Source of the DNA: an uncultured Sphingomonadaceae bacterium
GTDB taxonomy: Bacteria > Pseudomonadota > Alphaproteobacteria > Sphingomonadales > Sphingomonadaceae
Assembly: GCA_947497455.1 (NCBI GenBank)
Contig: CANMGU010000001.1
Span: 1,488,001-1,552,000, forward strand
Direction: 5' to 3'
Length of the DNA: 64,000 bases
This document shows positions 1 through 9,203 of this stretch, in pieces. A model generated the notes under the pieces. It was given only the letters and a program-made list of their open reading frames with translations, made no database searches and was not told the DNA's origin. Every line of letters begins with the position of its first letter. Positions within the stretch are counted from its first letter, which is position 1. Position numbers and translations under genes: made by a program.

Positions 1-1923
1 ATACTCAACGACCTGCTTCCGCGCTTCATAGTTGCGCGCTTCAACCTTTTTCTGGGCCGTTTCAATAGCTTTGGAGAGCCATTTGCCACCGATAGCCTCA
101 CCATCTTCCAGATTCTTGTTCATCATTTTGGCAAACATCGTTTCGGTACCAAAAATCCGAAGCAAATCGTCTTCCAGACAGAGATAGAAGCGGCTGAGTC
201 CCGGATCACCCTGACGACCGGAACGACCGCGCAGCTGGTTATCAATGCGGCGGCTTTCGTGCCGCTCCGTACCCAAAACAAACAAACCGCCCGCATCACG
301 GACCTGTTCGCGTAAAGCCCGTACTTCCTCTTCGATTTTGGCAATGGCCTTGTCCCGTTCAGGACCTTCTTCCAAATCGGCCAGTTCCTGCTCGATACGA
401 AAATCAATATTTCCGCCAAGCTGGATATCCGTACCGCGGCCAGCCATATTGGTCGCGATGGTTACGGCACCTGGACTACCGGCTTGAGCAACAATATGCG
501 CTTCCTGTTCGTGAAAACGGGCGTTCAAAACATTATGCGTCACATCTTCTTTCTTCAGAAAATCGGACAGGAGTTCTGATTTCTCAATCGAAACCGTACC
601 AACCAGAACCGGTTGGCCTTTGTCGCTATGTTCTTTGATCTTTTTTGCGATCGCAGCAAATTTATCGAGCGTATTCTTGTAAAACTCGTCATTTTCATCG
701 ATCCGCTGGATCGGCCGGTTGGTTGGAATGGTAACAACGTTCATTTTGTAGATTTCAAAAAATTCTGCCGCTTCCGTCTCCGCTGTACCGGTCATACCCG
801 ACAATTTCGGGTACATACGAAAATAATTCTGGAAAGTGATCGATGCCATCGTCTGGTTTTCAGGTTCGATCTGAACGCCTTCTTTGGCTTCTACCGCCTG
901 ATGCAAACCATTGGACCAACGGCGGCCATCCATCATACGTCCAGTAAATTCGTCAATAATGATAACCTTGCCATCTTTGACAATATAGTCGGTATCGCGC
1001 TTGCGCATGACGTTGGCCATCAAGGCCTGATTAAGGTGATGAACAACTTGCGTATTTTCATAGTCGTAGAGGTTATCACCCTCAAGCAATCCGGCTTCTT
1101 CAAGCAAACGTTCTGCTTTCTCCGTTCCTTCTTCCGTCAGCGAGATATTGCGACTTTTCTCGTCCTTTTCGTAATCCTCCTCGTCGATATGCTGAACAAT
1201 CTCGTTCACCGAGATGTAGAGGTCTGATTTATCGTCCGTCGGACCCGAGATAATAAGCGGAGTCCGCGCTTCGTCGATCAGAATTGAATCGACTTCATCG
1301 ACAATCGCAAAGTTAAAAGGCCGTTGCACCATCTGACCACGATCATGTTTCATATTGTCGCGAAGATAGTCGAAACCAAATTCGTTATTGGTGCCGTAGG
1401 TGATATCGGCAGCATAGGCTTCGCGCCGCTGTTCCTCGCCGATATTCGGAATGATGGTCCCAACACTCATGCCAAGGAAATTATAGACCTGGCTCATCCA
1501 TTCGCCATCCCGGCGAGCCAGATAGTCGTTTACCGTAACAACATGGACACCTTTGCCTTCGATCGCGTTGAGGTAGCAAGCCAGCGTCGCGACGAGCGTT
1601 TTACCCTCACCGGTCCGCATTTCCGAAATCTCACCGCGATGCAATACTATACCGCCAACCATCTGCACGTCGTAGTGGCGCTGGCCCAGTGTTCTTTTTG
1701 CTGCTTCACGGACAACCGCAAAAGCCTCTGGCAAAATGTCATCCAGAGTTTCGCCATTGGCTACCCGTTCCCGGAAATACGGCGTTTTAGCCGCCAGTTC
1801 TTCATCGTTAAGCGGTTCGATTTCTGGTTCGAAAGCGTTGATCTTATCAACCACTTTCATGATGGATTTGACGTAACGGTCGTTAGAAGACCCGAATAGG
1901 GATTTGGCAAAGCCGCCGATCAT
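1..1923 (-). CDS. secA: Protein translocase ATPase SecA, N-terminal part (3' end outside window)
   Basis: SecA is the cytoplasmic ATPase that drives unfolded preproteins through SecYEG. Reading the minus strand from the ATG at 1923 gives [16 protein letters not shown], a typical SecA start. The frame then carries the Walker A region (EMRTGEGKT), VNDYLARRD, the Walker B region ([18 protein letters not shown]), the preprotein-crosslinking region and the second motor domain with [25 protein letters not shown] split over adjacent positions. About 640 of the usual ~900 residues are present. The frame stays open to base 1, so the helical scaffold and the zinc/SecB-binding tail lie outside. Identity is certain from these motifs. 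Confidence 0.97.
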   Translation of the reverse strand, partial: MIGGFAKSLFGSSNDRYVKSIMKVVDKINAFEPEIEPLNDEELAAKTPYFRERVANGETLDDILPEAFAVVREAAKRTLGQRHYDVQMVGGIVLHRGEISEMRTGEGKTLVATLACYLNAIEGKGVHVVTVNDYLARRDGEWMSQVYNFLGMSVGTIIPNIGEEQRREAYAADITYGTNNEFGFDYLRDNMKHDRGQMVQRPFNFAIVDEVDSILIDEARTPLIISGPTDDKSDLYISVNEIVQHIDEEDYEKDEKSRNISLTEEGTEKAERLLEEAGLLEGDNLYDYENTQVVHHLNQALMANVMRKRDTDYIVKDGKVIIIDEFTGRMMDGRRWSNGLHQAVEAKEGVQIEPENQTMASITFQNYFRMYPKLSGMTGTAETEAAEFFEIYKMNVVTIPTNRPIQRIDENDEFYKNTLDKFAAIAKKIKEHSDKGQPVLVGTVSIEKSELLSDFLKKEDVTHNVLNARFHEQEAHIVAQAGSPGAVTIATNMAGRGTDIQLGGNIDFRIEQELADLEEGPERDKAIAKIEEEVRALREQVRDAGGLFVLGTERHESRRIDNQLRGRSGRQGDPGLSRFYLCLEDDLLRIFGTETMFAKMMNKNLEDGEAIGGKWLSKAIETAQKKVEARNYEARKQVVEY

Positions 1924-2032
1924 GATGATTTCCGATATTTCTTTAGATATTGGACGTATTTAGCGCCCAGTCCTGTCTGCATTTAGGGATGAATTGGAAC
2001 AAATCAACGTATGTGATTGTCCGGGCGTGCAG

Positions 2033-2317
2033 CTAAGGCGCGCCTTCTTCATGCTCCAGCTTGTCGCCGATCGTGGATTGGACCGGCAATACGGACCAGA
2101 TAGATGCAATATCGCGTCCGCTTTGCAAGCGAATTGCAAAGGGTGCCTCACTTTGGATGAAGGTTTGGGCAACTTTACCCCAGTCTGATGGTGTAGTTGC
2201 TTCGGCTTCAGACGTGACCTCATTGCCAGCGGTCTCAGTTGCCATAGCAGCAGCCGGCGGATTAACGCCAACTGCATTGAAAAGCAGCAACATAAAACTT
2301 GCAATATAGACGTTCAT
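2033..2317 (-). CDS. Small exported protein of unknown function
   Basis: I do not recognise this 94-residue protein. It starts at the ATG at 2317, with AGGG seven bases upstream. A TTG directly before it is a less likely start. Residues 1-25 form a hydrophobic signal-peptide-like segment (MNVYIASFMLLLFNAVGV) ending in an Ala-rich stretch that could hold a signal peptidase site, so the mature part should be periplasmic. The mature part is short, with an acidic Ala/Thr-rich linker followed by a mixed region. It lies upstream of secA on the same strand and divergent from argJ. Overlapping plus-strand frames look like shadows. It is judged real because of its ribosome site and signal peptide. Confidence 0.5.
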   Translation of the reverse strand: MNVYIASFMLLLFNAVGVNPPAAAMATETAGNEVTSEAEATTPSDWGKVAQTFIQSEAPFAIRLQSGRDIASIWSVLPVQSTIGDKLEHEEGAP

Positions 2318-2375
2318 CAATAAGCCCTGTGAGAAGATCTTCGCTTTAGCAAACCAATAGATAAAGGCAAGTTAA

Positions 2376-3605
2376 GTGTCAGAAACTATATCGCCTCTTG
2401 CCCCCGCAGACATCCCAGAGCTTCCGGACATTTCCGGCGTCACCTGCCGCATCGCTCGCGCCCAATATAAGCAATGGGACCGCTGTGACCTTACTTATAT
2501 CGAGTTGACCGAAGGTACATCCGTCGCCGGCGTGCTAACCCAGAGCAAATGTCCGTCCACAGAGGTGGAATGGTGCCGCAAAGCCTTGCCCGGCGGCAAG
2601 GCAAGAGCTTTGGTCGTTAATGCTGGCAATGCAAATGCTTTTACTGGCGCGCGCGGCATGGAGGCGGTACAACGGATATTGTCCCTCACCAGCAATCATC
2701 TCGGCTGCACAGAGCAAGAGATATTTGTTTCCTCCACCGGTGTGATCGGCGAACCTTTGCCAAAAGACCGGGCCGAAGCGGGTCTAGACGCGGCTTTCAC
2801 AGTCGAGCCTTGCAGCTGGCAAGAGGCTGCGGCCACGATCATGACGACCGACACCTTTCCCAAAATGGCGACCACTAGCGCGATTATCGGCGGGAAAACC
2901 GTTCATCTCAATGGTATCGTCAAAGGGTCCGGCATGATTGCGCCGGATATGGCGACGATGCTGGGCTATATTTTCACCGATGCGACCGTGGATTCTGGTC
3001 TGCTGCAGGAAATGCTTGATGCGGCGACTGCAAAAAGCTTCAACTGCATCACGGTCGACAGCGATACATCGACCAGTGACACTGTTTTGGCCTTTGCTAC
3101 GGGACGGCGTGACATCCCTGCCCTAACCTCGTTTGACGATGCCGGTGCTGACGCATTTCAAGCGGCACTAAGCGATTTGTGCATGCAATTGGCACATCTT
3201 GTTGTCCGCGACGGGGAAGGCGCAAGCAAGTTTATCGAAATTGCGGTGACGGGCGCGCAAAGTGATGAAAGCGCCAAACATATTGCCCTCTCCGTGGCCA
3301 ATTCTCCGCTCGTTAAAACCGCTATTGCCGGAGAAGATGCAAACTGGGGCCGCGTGGTTATGGCGGTTGGCAAAGCCGGTGAACCCGCAGATCGCGACAA
3401 GCTCTCCATCGGTTTTGGCGGCATCACGGTTGCGCGCGACGGCCTGGTTGTTCCCGATTATGACGAAACGCCGGTTACCGAGCACCTGAAAGGCGATGTA
3501 ATTGACATCAGCGTTGATATTGGGATCGGTGACGGGAAGGCCACTGTCTGGACCTGTGACCTGACCCATGGATATATCTCGATAAACGCCGATTACAGGA
3601 GCTAA
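2376..3605 (+). CDS. argJ: Bifunctional glutamate N-acetyltransferase / amino-acid acetyltransferase ArgJ
   Basis: ArgJ transfers acetyl from N-acetylornithine to glutamate, recycling the acetyl group in arginine synthesis; many versions also use acetyl-CoA. The 409-residue length is normal. The self-cleavage motif KGSGMIAPDMATML is present, and Thr194 should become the N-terminal nucleophile of the beta chain after cleavage at Ala193-Thr194. Other family signatures are VNAGNANAFTG and the C-terminal NWGRVVMAVGKAG. The start is GTG at 2376 with AAGG upstream. It is followed two bases later by a GST gene with its own AGGAG site, so the two are probably co-transcribed. Confidence 0.96.
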   Translation: MSETISPLAPADIPELPDISGVTCRIARAQYKQWDRCDLTYIELTEGTSVAGVLTQSKCPSTEVEWCRKALPGGKARALVVNAGNANAFTGARGMEAVQRILSLTSNHLGCTEQEIFVSSTGVIGEPLPKDRAEAGLDAAFTVEPCSWQEAAATIMTTDTFPKMATTSAIIGGKTVHLNGIVKGSGMIAPDMATMLGYIFTDATVDSGLLQEMLDAATAKSFNCITVDSDTSTSDTVLAFATGRRDIPALTSFDDAGADAFQAALSDLCMQLAHLVVRDGEGASKFIEIAVTGAQSDESAKHIALSVANSPLVKTAIAGEDANWGRVVMAVGKAGEPADRDKLSIGFGGITVARDGLVVPDYDETPVTEHLKGDVIDISVDIGIGDGKATVWTCDLTHGYISINADYRS

Positions 3606-3606
3606 A

Positions 3607-4506
3607 ATGACCGAAATCATATTACATCACTACGAAAACTCCCCTTTCGGACAAGCGATGCGCCTTGCGTTGGGTTTGAAGGGCATTGACTGGAAATCTG
3701 TCCAGCAACCGGACATTTGTCCTAAACCCGATCTCAGCGCCCTGACCGGCGGATATGAACGCATACCAGTGCTACAAATCGGATCAGAAATCTATTGCGA
3801 TACGGCTGTCATTGTCGATGCGCTGGAAGCCCTTAAGCCTGAGCCAAGCCTCTATCCAAAGCCTTTGGGCTTCGCCGGTCGGATCATTGCTTTATGGTCA
3901 GGCGGCCTTTGGTTCATGCCAGCAGTCGGGGTCGCTCTGGGGACCAATCCGGACATTGTCAGCGATGAATTCTGGGAAGACCGCGCCAAACGGTTTGGCA
4001 TGGATCGCCGAAAATTTCTTCCAATGGTGCCCCATCTGACCGGACAATTTGAAGCGGGAGCGGCCCTGGTTGCGGAAACCCTGGCCGATGGACGAAACTA
4101 TATCAGCGGCGACAGTGCCGGTCATGCGGACCTGATGCTATACATGAACATCCGTTTCGCCAGCTTTGCCGGTAAAAAACCATCGGACTTTGGCGCTGAT
4201 GTCGCTGCCTGGTATGACCGTATTGACGGCATTGGCTATGGCAGTTTTGAAGAATGGACCGGGCAGCAGGCGATCGACTATGCCAAGGCATCAGAGCCCG
4301 TGAGCAGCGGAGCGGTGGATCCGGCATCCGGTTTTTCTGCTGGTAACAAGGTTTCCGTGAGAACGGAGACACCCGATCCCGCCGCCGTCAGCGGTATATT
4401 GGTTGGCTTGAATGATCGAGAAATCATTATCAAACGACAGGACGAGCAGGTCGGTGCTTTACACGTGCATTTCCCACGTCTGGGTCAGATATTGTCCCCC
4501 GCATGA
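3607..4506 (+). CDS. Glutathione S-transferase family protein
   Basis: A 299-residue cytosolic GST-family protein. The N-terminal thioredoxin-like domain (about 1-80) shows YENSPFGQ near residue 9 and the cis-proline segment RIPVLQIGS (Pro54), followed by the glutathione-contact pair Asp65-Thr66. The helical domain follows, and the last ~80 residues form an extension beyond a minimal GST. The substrate cannot be told from sequence. The start has a strong AGGAG site overlapping the end of argJ. The stop overlaps the next gene's start as ATGA, so GST and the IMPase-like gene are translationally coupled. Confidence 0.88.
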   Translation: MTEIILHHYENSPFGQAMRLALGLKGIDWKSVQQPDICPKPDLSALTGGYERIPVLQIGSEIYCDTAVIVDALEALKPEPSLYPKPLGFAGRIIALWSGGLWFMPAVGVALGTNPDIVSDEFWEDRAKRFGMDRRKFLPMVPHLTGQFEAGAALVAETLADGRNYISGDSAGHADLMLYMNIRFASFAGKKPSDFGADVAAWYDRIDGIGYGSFEEWTGQQAIDYAKASEPVSSGAVDPASGFSAGNKVSVRTETPDPAAVSGILVGLNDREIIIKRQDEQVGALHVHFPRLGQILSPA

Positions 4507-5315
4507 ACTATTCCAGCCTCAACCTCTCGGTACAGAACATCCTGAAGGATGTGGCGAAAGAAGTCGTACTCCCGCATTATCAGAACCTTAAAACTGCCGA
4601 TATTGAGGAAAAATCGCCCGGTGATCTGGTGACAGTGGCTGACAAGCTCAGCGAAGCGATGCTCAGCGAGATGTTGGGTGCGCTTCTTCCCGATGCCGCC
4701 ATTGTTGGCGAGGAGGCCAGTGCAGCCAATCCTTCGGTCATGAACCATCTCGGTGACAATCAGGCTTGGATTATCGATCCCATCGATGGAACAGGCAATT
4801 TCGCAGCAGGAAAACATCCTTTCGGCATGATTGTCGCATTGTCACAGGAGAATGAAACCGTCGCTGGATGGCTCTACGATCCTCTCATGGATCGAATTTG
4901 TTATGCCGCTAAAGAGTGTGGCGCCTTTATCAATGGCGAAAAGTGCATCGCACGGGGTCAACCAGATCAAAAACCAGTGGCAGCGCTGGCCACTGGCTTC
5001 ATGACGTCAGAACAACGCGACAAGCTTCTTCTGGCCGCTGAGGATCATTATAAGATTGTTGATATTCCGCGCTGTGCAGCGGAACAATATCCACGATTGG
5101 CTCTAGGGACCAACCATATTTCTACGTTTGAACGAAGCTTGCCTTGGGACCATGCCGCTGGAATATTGTTTCTAAATGAGGCGGGTGGAAAAGCGGCGCG
5201 GTGGAATGGCGACGCCTATCGGCCTGCCGATCGCAAAACCGGGTTGCTCGGGGCCTCATCACCGCAATTATGGGACGAGGCCGCCGAGCTTCTGGGGGAC
5301 GTTTTCAGCAGTTAA
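4503..5315 (+). CDS. Inositol monophosphatase family protein
   Basis: A 270-residue Mg-dependent phosphatase of the IMPase/FIG superfamily. The metal site is visible: Glu70-Glu71 (GEEAS), the DPIDGTGNF motif with Asp92 and Asp95, and the C-terminal WDHAAG with Asp216. The family includes inositol-1-phosphatase, 3'-phosphoadenosine phosphatase (CysQ) and a histidinol-phosphatase branch; sequence alone does not choose between them here. The start ATG overlaps the upstream GST stop. The stop (TAA 5313-5315) overlaps the stop of convergent trxA by four bases, leaving no room for an intergenic terminator. Confidence 0.88.
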   Translation: MNYSSLNLSVQNILKDVAKEVVLPHYQNLKTADIEEKSPGDLVTVADKLSEAMLSEMLGALLPDAAIVGEEASAANPSVMNHLGDNQAWIIDPIDGTGNFAAGKHPFGMIVALSQENETVAGWLYDPLMDRICYAAKECGAFINGEKCIARGQPDQKPVAALATGFMTSEQRDKLLLAAEDHYKIVDIPRCAAEQYPRLALGTNHISTFERSLPWDHAAGILFLNEAGGKAARWNGDAYRPADRKTGLLGASSPQLWDEAAELLGDVFSS

Positions 5316-5638
5316 GCTGGCAGGCTTTCTTCCAGCCAGGATTTCAACTGACTTTTGGGCGCCGCGCCAACTTTGGTTTCAACTGGTTCACCATTGTTGA
5401 ACAGGATCATTGTCGGAATGCCGCGCACGCCATATTTTCCGGGCGCATCCGGACTGTCATCAATGTTGAGCTTGGCAATAGTCACCTGCTCGCCCAGTTC
5501 ATCGCTGATTTCTTCCAGCGCAGGGCCGATCATCTTACAGGGGCCGCACCATTCTGCCCAGAAGTCGACAAGCACGGGGCCGTCGGCTTTCAGGACATCT
5601 TGTTCAAAACTCTCGTCTGTAATTGCTTTGGTAGCCAT
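5312..5638 (-). CDS. trxA: Thioredoxin TrxA
   Basis: Thioredoxin is the general cytoplasmic disulfide reductant. The protein has 108 residues, the standard length, with the WCGPC active site (Cys31, Cys34), the buried Asp25 in VDFWAEW and the cis-proline GIPTM. A longer frame opens upstream at 5695, but the start at 5638 is preceded by AAGGAGATTCCCT, a near-perfect ribosome site, and gives the family N terminus ([11 protein letters not shown]). It is the last gene of the divL-tsaE-amgK-murU-addB-addA-trxA run, 103 bases after addA. Confidence 0.97.
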   Translation of the reverse strand: MATKAITDESFEQDVLKADGPVLVDFWAEWCGPCKMIGPALEEISDELGEQVTIAKLNIDDSPDAPGKYGVRGIPTMILFNNGEPVETKVGAAPKSQLKSWLEESLPA

Positions 5639-5741
5639 AGGGAATCTCCTTCGCTTGTTTAAATACAATCTAGGCCTGCGCGATCCATTGCTCAAGTCTC
5701 TGCCCGAAAAGGATTTTCATGGGCGGGAAAAGCTGGTCTTG

Positions 5742-8700
5742 TTACGGGGTAAAATGGTCTGGCCTGTGCTGATCGATAATATCATCGGAAAGCTCCAACA
5801 AATGTGGTCCGTGCGTATAAAGCAATGCAGCTTTGATCGGCCGGTCCGGAAATATCTTGCGAAGCGCAGTAACATAGGCTGACATCTGGCGGAGATATGA
5901 AAGCGGAACATCTGAGCTGTCTCGCGGCACCAAACGACCCGTTTTGAAATCTACAACAATGATATTCTCTTCCGTTATCAAAAGTCGGTCCACAGTCCCC
6001 GAGATAACATGCTGATCGACAACCGCTGCAATGGGTGCTTCAGCCAGACTTTCAGGAGAGAAAAGCGAAGACCATGTGGGGTTGTCCAGCACCGACAGGA
6101 CAATATCGACCAGTTCTTTTCGGTATGCCATGTCAGTAATCTGTTTCTGTTTCTCGAGCCAACGATCCGCAACATTCGCTCGCTTTTCGGCGGCAATATC
6201 GGGCAAGCGCTCAAACAGACTGTGCAGCAACTTACCGCGCTCTGCTGCAATACGCATAGCTTTGGTGGGCGGTGGACTAGCAGCGTCATCGGGGCCGAGA
6301 TCGGAAGGCGTCAGCGGTCGTGGAGGGCGAGCTTCCTTAGGCGCGGGCGCACAGATCCATTCCGGCAAAGGTCCGGATCGTTCACCAGTAATGTTCTGAA
6401 TGCGTTTTTCCTGAACTACTTGTTTTTTCGAAGCTTCTTGGCCGCCGTAAGTCCGTTCGGAAATCCATCGCGGGGAGTCATACCATTCCGCTTGAAGTCC
6501 TGCCATCCCCTGCTCAACCGCTGCATACCAGCTGGTTTCCGGTACTTCACCGCGTGCTTTCGGTCCCAACGTTCCCGCGACCACCAAATGCTCTTCAGCC
6601 CGTGTCATCGCGACATAGAGCAACCGCCAATGTTCCTGCATCGCCTGCGCGTCGGCAATGGTTGCATAAGCATCCAGCAAGCCGATCCGTTCGGCTTTGC
6701 GGATCGGCACCACCGGATATTCCAATTGGTCATCGCGGCGTATCGGATCCGGTATATCAAACCCTCCACTTCTTTTGTTGGCAGGATCATAAGTTGCATT
6801 TGCGAGGATAACCAAGGGCGCTTGCAAACCTTTTGCTCCATGCACGGTCATCAGTCGGACTTCGTTGCCGCCCTCCAATTGATCACGTTTTATTTCGACA
6901 TCACCGCGATCAAACCAATCCAGAAAAGCTTGCAATGTCGGGATATGATCCTGCTCAAAGGCAAGCGCGGTATTGAGTAGTTCTTCAAGCGGATCGAGCG
7001 CTGCATGGCTTAAACGCGAGGTTAGTTTTTTGCGCCCTTCCATTGGTCCTGAAGCAATAGTTTCCAGAAACTGATAGGGTGTGTTGAAATCCGCCATTGA
7101 GAGCAAAGCACGCAAAGGCGTTATTCGATCTTCTAGAGATTCTTGTGTTCGCAAATAGCCCCAAAGACTCTTATCCCTGTGTGCATCACCACGATAACCG
7201 CGATCTAGCAGGTCCTGCTGCGTCCAACCCAAAAGCGGCGACACCAAAAGAGAGGCAAGATTGAGATCATCATTTGGTTGCAGCACGAAACGGATGGCAG
7301 CAAGCATATCCTGCACCACCAGCGGCTGGTTTAGCCTGATCCGGTCTATGCCCGCCACTGGTACATTTTCGGCAAATAAACGCGCAACGATCAACGCACT
7401 GAGATCATCGCGCTTGCTAACCAAAATCATTACATCTTTAGGCTCCAACGGTCGGTTTTCATGATTTAACCAGAGCGCTGTTTCTGGCGAGAGCCACTCT
7501 TTGATTTGAATCGCAAGTCTTTGTGCAAAAACCCGTTTTTCATCGTTCAACCAGTTTTCATCATCATCGATATTGCCTACCGCCCCATGAGCAACGGGCT
7601 TCCAGAGAGTCACGCTGCCCGTTTCTCCGGCATAATGACTTTGATGTCGTGGAATCGCTTTGTCGAGCCCCAGCTCCTGTGCACCAACATGATTCAGAAC
7701 TTCATCCACAACCTCCAATACAGGCGGTGTAGATCGAAAACTGCGATCCAGCGAAAGATCACTGAAAGCCCGATCCGATGCTTTTGCGCGGGCAAAGAAA
7801 TCGTCTCGCGCCTTCACATAGTTATGCGGGCTTGTCCCTTGAAAACCGAAAATCGCCTGTTTGAAATCACCGACCGTGAACAATGTTCGAATTTTATCGG
7901 CGTTTGCGCCCATACCTACGAAAAACTCTCCGGCCAGTGCCCGAACGATGTCCCACTGCGCCAAATTGGTGTCCTGTGCCTCATCGACCAATATGTGATC
8001 GGTGCGCTGATCCAATTTGTAACGAATCCACTCAGCCATATTGCCTTGATTGAGCAATTTAGCCGTCATCCGAATCATATCATCAAAATCAACAACACCC
8101 TGCAATTTCTTGGCCTCTGCATAGCGATGATAAAATGCCCGACCTGCATTCAGTGCGCCAGCAAACAAGTCTGAATAGTCAAATAATGCCTTCGTTTCGA
8201 TCAACTGGCGGCAATGATCGTAAAGATCGACACTCAATGCTTCATATTGTGGCGCAACCTTATGAAGTCCCTTGGGCACCGAGCGCCAATCGCCGTCCGC
8301 TTTCGCCCAGATCATATGCAGTTCGGGTAACTGGACCGCCCGCTCAACGTTATCCAGTCCCAACCAGTTTCGTATCCGGGCTATTTGCGCATGCGCGGTT
8401 TTGGTACCCCAAGCTTCAAGCGCCTCTGCCATATCCCGTAAATTCGTCAGGTCAAATGCGTCATCACTGCATTTCTGCTCCAGCCAATCTTGCGCATCCA
8501 TATCTCTTGGCAGATCGACCAGCCCGCGAACAAATGGCAAAACAGCATTTGGAAGCTGGTCCATCGCCTCAGCCTTTGATGCGCATGCCATGAGGTATTT
8601 TTCCGTATCCTCTTCGCCCATGCGGACACTGAGAGATTGTATTGCCTGAATTATTTCGATGTTTTCTGACGCTTCCTCATCCAGCAACAAGTCGCCTAAA

Positions 8701-9203
8701 GCCTGACGCGCCAATATTTTCTGATCCCGCTCTTCAATAGGCTTCAGCAGCGCCGGAATATCGGCTTCCTCAGGAAAGCTCGCAAGCAAGGCCTGACAGA
8801 AGCTGTGGATCGTCATGATCCGCAATCCTCCGCCCCGCGCATCCAGAACCCGAGCGAACAATGTCCGGGCATATTCACGCGTTTCCGGTCCCACGGGCGC
8901 ACCGATTGCTGACAGGTCAGCGGCCAATTTGGCATCGTCTAATCTCACCCAGCTGGCCAATTGCCGGTGAATCCGGTCCGCCATTTCCGCTGCGCCTGCT
9001 TTGGTAAAGGTCAGGCATAGAATATGCTCGGGATCGACATTCTCCCGTAGCAAGAGGCGGAACACTCGCGCCGTGAGCACCTGGGTCTTGCCTGTTCCAG
9101 CGGATGCGCTCAGCCAGATATTATCATCTGGCTGCACCGCATCACTCTGCTTGTCGGCGAGCGGAAAAAGAGTCGGCGTTTCACTCATGATCGCTCGCAT
9201 CAT
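5742..9203 (-). CDS. addA: Double-strand break repair helicase-nuclease AddA
   Basis: AddA is the UvrD-like helicase/nuclease subunit of AddAB, the alphaproteobacterial counterpart of RecBCD that resects double-strand ends for RecA loading. The protein has 1153 residues. Walker A (SASAGTGKT) is at 32-40. Walker B with the Q-containing extension (ILVDEAQDTN) is near 405, and LMTVHGAKGLQ marks helicase motif V/VI. The C-terminal RecB-type nuclease shows IIVVDFKTGRL near 1085. The start is ATG at 9203, overlapping the addB stop by about 20 bases; ATG at 9188 is an alternative that overlaps by eight. Coupling fits the stoichiometric complex. Confidence 0.95.
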   Translation of the reverse strand: MMRAIMSETPTLFPLADKQSDAVQPDDNIWLSASAGTGKTQVLTARVFRLLLRENVDPEHILCLTFTKAGAAEMADRIHRQLASWVRLDDAKLAADLSAIGAPVGPETREYARTLFARVLDARGGGLRIMTIHSFCQALLASFPEEADIPALLKPIEERDQKILARQALGDLLLDEEASENIEIIQAIQSLSVRMGEEDTEKYLMACASKAEAMDQLPNAVLPFVRGLVDLPRDMDAQDWLEQKCSDDAFDLTNLRDMAEALEAWGTKTAHAQIARIRNWLGLDNVERAVQLPELHMIWAKADGDWRSVPKGLHKVAPQYEALSVDLYDHCRQLIETKALFDYSDLFAGALNAGRAFYHRYAEAKKLQGVVDFDDMIRMTAKLLNQGNMAEWIRYKLDQRTDHILVDEAQDTNLAQWDIVRALAGEFFVGMGANADKIRTLFTVGDFKQAIFGFQGTSPHNYVKARDDFFARAKASDRAFSDLSLDRSFRSTPPVLEVVDEVLNHVGAQELGLDKAIPRHQSHYAGETGSVTLWKPVAHGAVGNIDDDENWLNDEKRVFAQRLAIQIKEWLSPETALWLNHENRPLEPKDVMILVSKRDDLSALIVARLFAENVPVAGIDRIRLNQPLVVQDMLAAIRFVLQPNDDLNLASLLVSPLLGWTQQDLLDRGYRGDAHRDKSLWGYLRTQESLEDRITPLRALLSMADFNTPYQFLETIASGPMEGRKKLTSRLSHAALDPLEELLNTALAFEQDHIPTLQAFLDWFDRGDVEIKRDQLEGGNEVRLMTVHGAKGLQAPLVILANATYDPANKRSGGFDIPDPIRRDDQLEYPVVPIRKAERIGLLDAYATIADAQAMQEHWRLLYVAMTRAEEHLVVAGTLGPKARGEVPETSWYAAVEQGMAGLQAEWYDSPRWISERTYGGQEASKKQVVQEKRIQNITGERSGPLPEWICAPAPKEARPPRPLTPSDLGPDDAASPPPTKAMRIAAERGKLLHSLFERLPDIAAEKRANVADRWLEKQKQITDMAYRKELVDIVLSVLDNPTWSSLFSPESLAEAPIAAVVDQHVISGTVDRLLITEENIIVVDFKTGRLVPRDSSDVPLSYLRQMSAYVTALRKIFPDRPIKAALLYTHGPHLLELSDDIIDQHRPDHFTP

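Noticed and set aside
613..1899. Long plus-strand frames inside secA
   Set aside because: They are shadows of the minus-strand secA frame, which has clear SecA motifs.
2061..2309. An 82-residue plus-strand frame between secA and argJ
   Set aside because: The opposite-strand frame has a ribosome site and a signal peptide; this one has neither.
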